NCBI GenBank assembly: GCA_963933885.1
Contig: CAWVWF010000015.1
Location: 1-31,717 of the forward strand
Length of the DNA stretch: 31,717 nt
Origin: CAWVWF01 sp963933885
GTDB taxonomy: Bacteria; Bacteroidota; Bacteroidia; Flavobacteriales_C; GCA-002722245
Reading direction: 5' to 3'
Shown here: in pieces, positions 17,749 through 24,960 of the stretch
How the letters are laid out: every line of letters begins with the position of its first letter
Position numbering within the stretch: position 1 is the stretch's first letter
Made by a program: the position numbers and the translations under genes
Notes under the pieces: model-generated
Told to the model about the DNA's origin: nothing
The model's database searches: none
What the model saw: the letters and a program-made list of their open reading frames with translations, nothing else

Positions 17749-17858
17749 TATTATGTACTAAAGGTTATATTTAGCGCTTATTTGGCTTTTTTGTAGCCGA
17801 TTTTGTAACAATCAAAGTACAAGTCCGTAACTCATTTAATAATTAAAAAACGTTAAAA

Positions 17859-18350
17859 ATGAAAAAGGCTATTTTACTTTCGGGTTTTATATTTATATCT
17901 GTTTTTGGATTTAGCCCAATAGATGAATTTAAGGCAATCTTTATTTATCATGCAGCTATAAATAAAGATTTTACAGTTGTAAAGTCTAGTGATGGTTTTG
18001 TAATAGGTGATAATGATTCTCCTGGTTTGTTGAAAATGCTAACGGAATTAGCTAAGGCAAAGAAAGTAAAAGGTGGGGAAATTATTGTTACAGCAATTGG
18101 AAATTTGGGCGACGTTGTAGGATGTTGTGCTATGTTTGTTCCTAATGTGAAAATTGGTAATTTTAAGGATACGTGTAATTCTAGTAATACCTTATTATAT
18201 ATTAAAGGATCCAGTGGCTGTGGAAGTGAAGCTCAGCTTTCGTTCTTTATTGTTGGTGAAAAACCAAATACCGAGATTTTACAAGCAAACATGGGTGGTG
18301 CTGGATTGACTCCTTCTGTGAAGGTTTTAGCAATGGGTGAAAAAGTATAA
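17859..18350 (+). CDS. Secreted protein, probably a second, divergent YfiR-like domain
   Basis: Exported protein of 163 residues with a signal peptide (MKKAILLSGFIFISVFGFS). The mature sequence roughly follows the YfiR/DUF4154 order: FKAIFIYHAAINKDF near the N-terminus, FVIGDNDSPGLLKML, KKVKGGEIIVTAI, CCAMFVPNV, TLLYIKGSSGCG, AQLSFFIV and a C-terminal GLTPSVKVLAMGEK. The WP motif and the FEIN motif of YfiR are lost. It has four cysteines (89, 90, 106, 121). Position supports the relation: it lies 110 bp after the hybrid kinase and just before a membrane sensor, repeating the order YfiR-like then sensor. A hairpin terminator follows at once. The family assignment is mine and should be tested by profile search; otherwise it is an unrecognised secreted protein. 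Confidence 0.8.
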   Translation: MKKAILLSGFIFISVFGFSPIDEFKAIFIYHAAINKDFTVVKSSDGFVIGDNDSPGLLKMLTELAKAKKVKGGEIIVTAIGNLGDVVGCCAMFVPNVKIGNFKDTCNSSNTLLYIKGSSGCGSEAQLSFFIVGEKPNTEILQANMGGAGLTPSVKVLAMGEKV

Positions 18351-18361
18351 GTTAATTATAT

Positions 18362-18385
18362 AAAGAGGTCTAACCTCTTTTTTTT
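18362..18385 (+). terminator. Rho-independent terminator or attenuator inside the signalling cluster
   Basis: AAAGAGGT, loop CTA, ACCTCTTT, then a run of eight or so T residues. It lies 11 bases after the stop of the second YfiR-like gene and ends only about 15 bases before the ATG of the GAF sensor gene, which leaves no room for a conventional promoter between them. Confidence 0.75.
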
Positions 18386-18400
18386 ATTATTGAATTTCGT

Positions 18401-20023
18401 ATGAATAAAATTAGACTAACTATAGGAAGATTAATCTTATTTGGTGTATTAAGCGTTATCGGTTTTTTCCTTGTGGGAAATGTTATTGGAGTCATCAATT
18501 TATCCCGATCAGTTGATAAAGTTAAGTACATTAATAACGAGGTTGATTATTCATTAAACATATTGAATAACTTTCGAGAACAAGTAGTGCTAAATAAATC
18601 TTATGTTACTAGTTGGGTTTATGTTCCGAGTAACCTGGTTGATCAAGAAGCACTTAGAGTGTTGATTGATACTGATTGGGTTGAGTTAAGTGCTGATCTT
18701 GGAGAGTTGATAGGAGAGTTGAATAGAGAAGATTCTCTTGTTTTAACTCAGGTTAAATGTAGGTTTGATACCATCATACTTCGTGAAAAAGCGGCAATTA
18801 TTAATGTTCTTATTGATTTTAAATCGAGGGAGGATATGGAGAAGTCTTATGATGCAACTTCTTATTATGAAGATACATTAATTAGTCAAACTGATAGTGT
18901 TTTAGTGAGCCTAGAAGCTATAGTTGAGCAGAAGTTGGCTGAGTCGATAGAGTTGAAGAATGATATGATTACGGGTTTTAGTGATCTTACGAGTATTTTA
19001 GTTGCAGTTTCTGTGATTTCCGTAATTGCTGGATTATTAATAGCATTTTTTATTAATAATGTGATAGCGAAACCTATTGTTAAATTAACTGAAGTTGTTG
19101 ATACTCTTGGTAAAGGAGAAGTTCCTGAGACTGTTGATTATAAAAAGAACAATGAAATTGGAGATATATTAAAATCAGTTAATAATCTTACAGAAGGAAT
19201 AAAAAGCTATACTTCATTCGCTACATCTGTTGGGGAAGGAAAATTAAATTCAGAATTTGAAAAATTAGGAGAAAACGATGTTCTTGGTACTTCCTTGATT
19301 GATATGAGAGATAATCTTCAGAAAATTGCTGAAGAAGAAAGGAAGAGAGCTTGGTCGACTGAGGGGTTAGCTCAATTCGCTACTATACTAAGACAGGAAG
19401 AGGATATTATTAAATTGTCTCAAAGTATTGTTAGTAGTTTAGTGAAATATGTTAAAGCTAACCAAGCAGGTTTGTTTGTAGCATACGGGAAGGGAGAAGA
19501 AGAGTGTTTGGAACTTAAAGCTACATATGCTTACGATCGTGAAAAATTTGATGAAAAAACAATAAAAAAAGGACAAGGTTTAGTAGGGCAATGTTGGTAT
19601 GAAGGTGAATATATCTACATGACTGACATGCCTAATAATTACGTTAATATCGGTTCTGGTTTGGGAGATGCTAACCCTAATTGTTTACTTATCGTTCCTT
19701 TAATTTATAATGATTTGATTCTCGGCGTAATTGAAATAGCTTCTTTTAATAAATTTACAGATAATGAGATTGAGTTTATATTAAAACTTGGAGAAAGCAT
19801 CGCTGCTACAATTTCAACAGCAAAAGTTAATGAATCTACTTCTAATTTACTTTCGGGAACGAACGAAATGACTGAGCAATTACAATCTCAAGAGGAAGAG
19901 CTTAGACAACAAACTGAGGAGCTATTGGCAACTCAGGAAGAAAGTGAAAGAAGGTATCAAACTCTACAAGAGGATTTTAAAGAATTGAAAAAGGAAAAGG
20001 ACGCTATTGGAAAAGCTAATTAA
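18401..20023 (+). CDS. Membrane HAMP-GAF sensor protein ending in a coiled coil, no kinase domain
   Basis: Inner-membrane protein of 540 residues. TM1 covers about 10-33; a helical periplasmic region (about 34-196, 4HB-MCP-like in composition) follows; TM2 is about 197-220; HAMP begins NNVIAKPIVKLTEVVDTL. A linker and a second HAMP-like stretch lead to a GAF domain (about 325-475: LVKYVKANQAGLFVAY, GQGLVGQCWYEGEYIYMTDM, CLLIVPLIYNDLILGVIEIAS). The last 60 residues are a coiled coil (EMTEQLQSQEEELRQQTEEL). In many Bacteroidota proteins this HAMP-GAF-coil module runs on into HisKA and HATPase domains; here translation stops first and no kinase remnant follows, because the next gene starts 7 bases later. 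It may act as a dimeric adaptor for another kinase. Domain calls are by pattern recognition. Confidence 0.85.
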   Translation: MNKIRLTIGRLILFGVLSVIGFFLVGNVIGVINLSRSVDKVKYINNEVDYSLNILNNFREQVVLNKSYVTSWVYVPSNLVDQEALRVLIDTDWVELSADLGELIGELNREDSLVLTQVKCRFDTIILREKAAIINVLIDFKSREDMEKSYDATSYYEDTLISQTDSVLVSLEAIVEQKLAESIELKNDMITGFSDLTSILVAVSVISVIAGLLIAFFINNVIAKPIVKLTEVVDTLGKGEVPETVDYKKNNEIGDILKSVNNLTEGIKSYTSFATSVGEGKLNSEFEKLGENDVLGTSLIDMRDNLQKIAEEERKRAWSTEGLAQFATILRQEEDIIKLSQSIVSSLVKYVKANQAGLFVAYGKGEEECLELKATYAYDREKFDEKTIKKGQGLVGQCWYEGEYIYMTDMPNNYVNIGSGLGDANPNCLLIVPLIYNDLILGVIEIASFNKFTDNEIEFILKLGESIAATISTAKVNESTSNLLSGTNEMTEQLQSQEEELRQQTEELLATQEESERRYQTLQEDFKELKKEKDAIGKAN

Positions 20024-20029
20024 AAAAAT

Positions 20030-20458
20030 ATGATGACTAGTTTTAAAATATTTCTTGTTTTGCTTATCTCTGTGACTTCTTTCAATATGAAGGCACAAAC
20101 AGAGGTTTCGTATGAACAAATAGATACATCTAGTTTGAATGAATTATTACTTTTATCGATTAATGATAGCGTTAAAGAAGTATATGTTTTAGAGAATTTG
20201 GATGATGGAATAGAAAAATTGTCTTTAGCGGCATTATTGAAAATAGGTATTCAAGAGTCTAAAATTGAACAAAGGAGTTTGACAATGGAAGAGATGGAGA
20301 GTTTGCCTATCGAAAAATTATTAACATTAGATGCATCAATGAAAACGGATCAAGGAGTTGTTGTCTATGAATTAGACTTCTCAGACCTTTCATTAGAAGA
20401 AATAATGTCTCTTAATGCAATTACAACAAAGAATGTTAGATTAAAAAAAGTGAAATAA
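20030..20458 (+). CDS. Small secreted protein with four LSLEEL-type repeats
   Basis: Predicted exported protein of 142 residues, function unknown. Signal peptide about 1-22 (MMTSFKIFLVLLISVTSFNM, then KAQ); a second in-frame ATG follows directly. The rest holds four degenerate copies of a motif: SSLNELLLLSINDSVKE (34-50), IEKLSLAALLKIGIQESKIE (61-80), ESLPIEKLLTLDASMK (90-105) and FSDLSLEEIMSLNAITTKNV (117-136). This resembles the short acidic DLxxLSLEELLNxxVTSASK stretch that precedes the plug of some TonB-dependent receptors, several of which, as I recall, sit next to YfiR-like genes. No plug or barrel is present. It starts 7 bases after the GAF sensor gene, so the two are surely co-transcribed, and a terminator lies downstream. 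It may be a periplasmic peptide that signals to the cluster's sensors. Confidence 0.75.
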   Translation: MMTSFKIFLVLLISVTSFNMKAQTEVSYEQIDTSSLNELLLLSINDSVKEVYVLENLDDGIEKLSLAALLKIGIQESKIEQRSLTMEEMESLPIEKLLTLDASMKTDQGVVVYELDFSDLSLEEIMSLNAITTKNVRLKKVK

Positions 20459-20541
20459 ATCATAGGGTTACCCAAATCTACTCACAAGATTAATAGGAAC
20501 TTAAGTAAAGTCAATTATTTCAAGTGAATATGTCTAATCAT

Positions 20542-20579
20542 AAAAAAAGCCTCTAGATGAAAATCTAGAGGCTTTTTTA
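20542..20579. terminator. Bidirectional Rho-independent terminator
   Basis: GCCTCTAGAT, loop GAAA, ATCTAGAGGC: a perfect 10-bp stem flanked by a run of A on the left and T on the right, so it can act on both strands. It lies between the convergent signalling cluster and the remnant gyrB copy. Confidence 0.9.
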
Positions 20580-20596
20580 TATTGTTCTAATTCGCT

Positions 20597-22035
20597 TTAT
20601 GCATCGATATTAGCATTCTCTTCTAGGTGGAACTTCGTCTCCCATAAGCATTGAGGAAATTCTGTCAGCCTCTTGAGCGTTTTCAATTCTAACCTGACGA
20701 AGTGTTCTTCTTTCAGGATCCATTGTAGTGCTCCAAAGTTGTTCAGCATTCATTTCCCCAAGACCTTTGTAACGTTGTATACCAACACTAGATTCTTTAC
20801 CAGACCTTTTCATTTTTTGAACAGCTAAATCTTGCTGAACGTCATTTCAATAGTATTCTTCTTGTCTTCCTTTTTTAACTAAATATAACGGAGGAGTAGC
20901 GATGTAAATGTATCCAGCTTCAATTAATTACTTCATGTGACGGAAGAAAAAAGTTAATATTAAAGTAGATATATGCGAACCATCTACATCGGTATCACAC
21001 ATAATAACTATCTTGTGATATCTAAGTTTTTCAACATTTAAAGCTTTAGAATCTTCTTCTGTTCCGATTCTAACACCTAATGCAGTGTAAATGTTTTTTA
21101 TTTCCTCGTTTTCGAAAATCTTATGCTGCATTGCTTTTTGAACATTAAGGATCTTACCTCTTAATGGAAGGATAGCTTGGAAGAAACGGTTACGTCCCAT
21201 CTTTGCTGTTCCTCCGGCAGAATCTCCCTCAACAAGGTAGATTTTACATTCAACTGGATCTTTAGAAGAGCAATCAGAAAGTTTACCTGGTAAACCAGAA
21301 ACTTGCATTACACTTTTTCTCTGAACCATTTCACGAGCCTTAGTTGCTTCGTAACGAGCTTGAGCTGCAAGGATAACCTAGTCTACAATTATTTTAGCTT
21401 CATTAGGATGTTCTTCAAGATAATTGAAAAGAGCTTCACTTACTGCTTGGTCAACAGGAGAACTTACTTCTCTGCTTCCTAACTTAGTTTTTGTTTGACC
21501 TTCGAATTGTGGTTCTTGAACTTTAACCGAAACAATAGCTGTTAATCCCTCACGGAAATCATCAGAATTAATATCGAATTTCAATTTGTTCAACATTCCT
21601 GATTTTCCAGCAAAGGTTTTAACGTTCTTGTTAAACCTCTTTTGAAACCAGTAAGTTGAGTACCACCTTCGTAAGTATTTATATTGTTTACGTGAGAATG
21701 AACATTCTCAGAATAAGAAGTGTTATAACACATTCCAACTTCAACAGGAATGTCGTTTTTTTTCACCTTCGAAATAAATAATATCTGGAATTAATTGAAC
21801 TCTAGATTTGTCGATGTATTTAACAAATTCAGTAAGTCCAGCAGTCGAATAAAAAGTTTCAGTAATTAATTCACCTTCTTCAGTTCTTTCAGCATCTCTA
21901 CGATCTTGTAAAGTAATTGTGATTCCCTTGTTTAAGAAAGAAAGCTCACGCATTCTTTTAGCAAGTGTATCATAATTATAGATAAGATCTACAAAAATTG
22001 TATCATCAGGTTGGAAAGTTACTCCTGTACTTTCT
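20597..22035 (-). pseudogene. gyrB: Decayed second copy of gyrB (codons for about residues 173-654)
   Basis: This stretch aligns with the intact gyrB just upstream over the transducer, TOPRIM and C-terminal parts, but lacks the N-terminal GHKL ATPase domain. Lesions against the intact gene: AAA (Lys) to TAG at 21378-21380, GAA (Glu) to TAA at 20928-20930, TGG (Trp) to TGA at 20847-20849, loss of one T in the run at 21617-21620, gain of one T in the run at 21756-21763, an in-frame 3-base deletion near 21890, and a 23-base deletion near 20614 that shifts the C-terminus into a stop. Homology fades near 22035. TOPRIM motifs EGDSAGG and DVDGSHI remain. Protein-level agreement within frames stays high while many third positions differ. 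It cannot make a functional gyrase subunit. Confidence 0.95.
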
Positions 22036-22326
22036 AATTTATAATCTGAAAGACAAACTGTCCGATTTGTAATCGGGTTTTGGAGTGAAACTAATCAGTT
22101 AACCTTCTAGATTTCCGTTTAACTCAAATCAAGAAGTATGGATGATAAACTCAAAAATATGTGTCAAAATAAACGGTTTTGTTACAAATGAGATCGCGGC
22201 TTTAATTGCACATTTTTCCCCTGAAAAAAAACCATCTATTAAATTTAAGGAAGTAGAATCTGATCAATTAGTTTATTTAGAATCTAACTGAGGTTAATAC
22301 ATGTTTATTTACAGCCCTTAAAAGAA
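22036..22326. other. Spacer between the gyrB remnant and the gyrB terminator
   Basis: About 290 bp without a confident gene. It contains a short perfect inverted repeat CCGATT/AATCGG near 22061-22075, and on the plus strand an open frame of 49 codons at 22142-22291 (MINSKICVKINGFVTNEI, ending LVYLESN). The ORF has plausible composition but no recognised family and no clear promoter; it may be the tail or a remnant of another gene. Confidence 0.3.
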
Positions 22327-22360
22327 AAAGGCCAAGTTGAAATATCAACTTGGCCTTTTA
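22327..22360 (-). terminator. Rho-independent terminator of gyrB
   Basis: GGCCAAGTTGA, loop AATA, TCAACTTGGCC: a perfect 11-bp stem with flanking A and T runs on both sides. It lies 23 bases beyond the gyrB stop codon. The flanking runs make it able to stop transcripts from either side. Confidence 0.92.
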
Positions 22361-22382
22361 AGTATTGTAATAATAAAACTAT

Positions 22383-24347
22383 TTATGCATCGATATTAGC
22401 ATACTTAGCGTTTTGTTCGATGAATTCTCTTCTTGGTGGAACTTCTTCCCCCATAAGCATTGAGAATGTTCTGTCAGCTTCTTGAGCGTTTTCAATCTGT
22501 ATCTGACGAAGTGTTCTTCTTTCAGGATCCATTGTAGTACTCCAAAGTTGCTCAGCATTCATTTCTCCAAGACCTTTGTAACGCTGTATACCAACACTAG
22601 ATTCTTTACCAGACCCTTTCATTCTACTAACAGCTAAGTCACGTTGGTCATCATCCCAACAGTATTCTTCTTGTCTACCTTTTTTAACTAAGTATAAAGG
22701 AGGCGTAGCGACATAGATGTATCCTGCTTCAATTAATTCCTTCATGTGACGGAAGAAGAAAGTTAATATTAAAGTAGATATATGCGAACCATCTACATCG
22801 GCATCACACATAATAACTATCTTGTGATACCTAAGTTTTTCAGTGTTTAAAGCTTTAGAATCTTCTTCTGTACCAACTCTTACACCTAAGGCTGTGTAGA
22901 TGTTTTTGATTTCTTCGTTTTCAAAAATCTTGTGCTGCATTGCTTTTTCAACATTAAGAATCTTACCTCTTAATGGAAGGATAGCTTGGAAGAAACGATT
23001 ACGTCCCATCTTTGCCGTTCCCCCTGCAGAATCTCCCTCAACTAAATATAGTTCAGATTCAACTGGGTCTTTAGAAGAGCAATCAGACAATTTACCAGGT
23101 AAACCTGATACTTGCATTACACTTTTTCTTTGAACCATCTCACGAGCTTTAGTAGCTGCATGACGAGCTTGAGCGGCAAGAATAACTTTGTCAACTATTA
23201 TTTTAGCTTCATTAGGATGTTCTTCAAGATAATTGAAAAGAGCTTCACTAACTGCTTGGTCAACAGGAGAACTTACTTCTCTGTTTCCTAATTTAGTTTT
23301 TGTTTGTCCTTCAAACTGTGGTTCTTGAACTTTTACAGAAACAATAGCCGTTAAACCTTCACGAAAATCATCAGAATTGATTTCAAATTTCAGTTTATTT
23401 AACATTCCTGATTTCTCAGCGAAAGTTTTTAATGTTCTTGTTAAACCTCTTTTAAAACCTGTAAGGTGAGTACCACCTTCATAAGTATTAATGTTGTTTA
23501 CGTAAGAATGTACGTTCTCTGAATATGATGTGTTATAACACATTCCAACTTCTACAGGAATACCATTTTTTTCTCCTTCGAAATAAATAATATCTGGAAT
23601 TAATTGGACTCTTGACTGATCTATGTATTTTACAAATTCAGTAAGCCCTTCGGTAGAATGGAAAGTTTCAGTGATTAATTCACCTTCTTCAGTTCTTGGA
23701 GCGTCGTCTCTGCGATCTTGTAATGTAATTGTAATCCCTTTATTCAAGAAAGAAAGCTCACGCATTCTTTTAGCAATCGTATCATAGTTATAAACTAGTT
23801 CAACAAAGATTGTGTCATCAGGTTGGAAAGTTACTTCAGTACCTCTCATGTCTGTTTCACCAACAACTTTTACATCGTACTGAGGTTTCCCTTCTTTATA
23901 TTCTTGTTGCCATATTTTACCATCACGGTAAACTGTAGCTTTTAAGTCAATTGAAAGAGCATTTACACAAGAAACACCTACACCATGAAGTCCTCCAGAT
24001 ACTTTATAAGTATCCTTATCGAATTTACCTCCGGCATGTAGTACAGTCATTACAACTTCTAATGCTGATTTTTTCTCTTTAGGGTGCATTGCCGTAGGAA
24101 TCCCACGACCATTATCAAGAACAGTGATGGACTCACCTTCGTTAATGTAAACTTTGATGTTGTCACAATGTCCAGCTAAAGCTTCATCAATAGAGTTATC
24201 TACAACTTCATATACTAAATGATGAAGACCTCTTGTTGATACATCACCGATGTACATGGCAGGTCTTTTACGAACTGCTTCTAATCCTTCTAATACCTGA
24301 ATATTACTTGCTGAATAATCATTATTAGAGTCTTGATTCTCACTCAT
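22383..24347 (-). CDS. gyrB: DNA gyrase subunit B
   Basis: ATPase subunit of DNA gyrase (type IIA topoisomerase), which introduces negative supercoils together with GyrA. Its 654 residues correspond to the short form without the large insert seen in gammaproteobacteria. GHKL ATPase domain: YEVVDNSIDEALAG, DNGRGIP and GGLHGVGVSCVNAL. Then the transducer domain, and the TOPRIM domain with EGDSAGG, LPLRGKILNV and DADVDGSHI for magnesium binding. The C-terminal IQRYKGLGEMN and DPERRTL motifs contact GyrA. The reading frame is uninterrupted, unlike the remnant copy downstream. A near-consensus promoter (24374-24402) and a strong terminator bracket it as a single-gene unit. The start MSENQDSNNDYSASNIQVLE is supported by the promoter position. 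Confidence 0.99.
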   Translation of the reverse strand: MSENQDSNNDYSASNIQVLEGLEAVRKRPAMYIGDVSTRGLHHLVYEVVDNSIDEALAGHCDNIKVYINEGESITVLDNGRGIPTAMHPKEKKSALEVVMTVLHAGGKFDKDTYKVSGGLHGVGVSCVNALSIDLKATVYRDGKIWQQEYKEGKPQYDVKVVGETDMRGTEVTFQPDDTIFVELVYNYDTIAKRMRELSFLNKGITITLQDRRDDAPRTEEGELITETFHSTEGLTEFVKYIDQSRVQLIPDIIYFEGEKNGIPVEVGMCYNTSYSENVHSYVNNINTYEGGTHLTGFKRGLTRTLKTFAEKSGMLNKLKFEINSDDFREGLTAIVSVKVQEPQFEGQTKTKLGNREVSSPVDQAVSEALFNYLEEHPNEAKIIVDKVILAAQARHAATKAREMVQRKSVMQVSGLPGKLSDCSSKDPVESELYLVEGDSAGGTAKMGRNRFFQAILPLRGKILNVEKAMQHKIFENEEIKNIYTALGVRVGTEEDSKALNTEKLRYHKIVIMCDADVDGSHISTLILTFFFRHMKELIEAGYIYVATPPLYLVKKGRQEEYCWDDDQRDLAVSRMKGSGKESSVGIQRYKGLGEMNAEQLWSTTMDPERRTLRQIQIENAQEADRTFSMLMGEEVPPRREFIEQNAKYANIDA

Positions 24348-24373
24348 AAATCTGTGTTTTTTTTAACTATAAA

Positions 24374-24402
24374 CAAAGATAACCGAAGTGCCTAGTATTC
24401 AA
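24374..24402 (-). promoter_or_regulatory. gyrB promoter, Bacteroidota -33/-7 type
   Basis: On the minus strand, TTG at 24402-24400, an 18-base spacer and TATCTTTG at 24381-24374. Both boxes match the Bacteroidota sigma consensus (TTG ... TAnnTTTG). Transcription would start about 20 bases before the gyrB ATG at 24347. Confidence 0.65.
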
Positions 24403-24749
24403 TGAGGTTTTTGGTGGTTTCTGATAGTATTTATCAACACAATATTAACAACTAAAATTCGGCTTAATTATGCCTGAAAAGTATTCTTGTTTTCACTATG
24501 AATTGCTAACTTGTTTGATAAAACACTTATGTCGGAAGAAGATGGGGTTTGTGTTTAATGTGTTCTTTTTTAGTGTGTTGTATGTGGTTTTAGTCTGTTT
24601 TTTTAATTGTCAGACATGATGCTGTATCTTAATTATCTGACTTGAGAATTTAAATAAATAAAAGGTAAATTATTAATATTTGATTGCTATCTCTTTGCTA
24701 AGGTCTATTGGAATTGGAGAAAGTATAAAATTCAATCAAAAAAAGGTGT
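24403..24749. other. Non-coding spacer between gyrB and the small Cys-rich protein gene
   Basis: About 350 bp of AT-rich sequence with no coding ORF of note. A GTCAGA/TCTGAC inverted repeat with a loop of about 20 bases lies near 24609-24641; it lacks a T run and is not a convincing terminator. No RNA gene recognised. Confidence 0.4.
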
Positions 24750-24932
24750 CTATTTTTTTTTGAAATTTTGACTCTTAATGTCCCATCCATACGGACAATG
24801 TTTACATCCGTTTTTACAACAGTATCCACGTTTTGATAAATACTGCTCTGTGAAAATTCTGTATCCCATTTCATTGAAATAGAAATCTCCCTCTTCGTAT
24901 TCTTTTTTCCCTAAGCCATCAAATTCTCCCAT
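24750..24932 (-). CDS. Small Cys-rich protein (DUF5522-like)
   Basis: Protein of 60 residues, probably cytoplasmic. Its key feature is the cluster RGYCCKNGCKHCPYGW, four cysteines plus a histidine, preceded by GDFYFNEMGYRIFTEQYL; together these match the small Bacteroidota family DUF5522, which may bind a metal. An ATG at 24989 in the same frame would add 19 residues but would overlap the divergent neighbour's coding start. The family normally begins close to the acidic EGDFY region, and a -7 box sits at 24977-24984 between the two ATGs, so I chose the ATG at 24932. Divergent from the ACC deaminase-like gene with 28 bp between starts. Function unknown. Confidence 0.8.
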   Translation of the reverse strand: MGEFDGLGKKEYEEGDFYFNEMGYRIFTEQYLSKRGYCCKNGCKHCPYGWDIKSQNFKKK

Positions 24933-24947
24933 GTGAATTTCATTGTT

Positions 24948-24955
24948 TAATTTTG
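24948..24955 (+). promoter_or_regulatory. Candidate -7 box for the ACC deaminase-like gene
   Basis: TAATTTTG, a full match to TAnnTTTG, ends 5 bases before the ATG at 24961. If used, the mRNA would be leaderless or nearly so. No good -33 TTG at standard spacing. Confidence 0.3.
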
Positions 24956-24960
24956 GTAAT

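Noticed and set aside
20597..22035. Split gyrB read as several small real genes
   Set aside because: The pieces align end to end with the intact gyrB, and the breaks are nonsense codons and single-base indels, so this is one pseudogene.
22045..22085. tRNA-like anticodon arm (CCGATTTGTAATCGG resembling a Thr TGT arm) beside the gyrB remnant
   Set aside because: Only the anticodon stem-loop fits. There is no acceptor stem, no GGTTCGA-like T arm and no recognisable D arm, so a chance hairpin is more likely.
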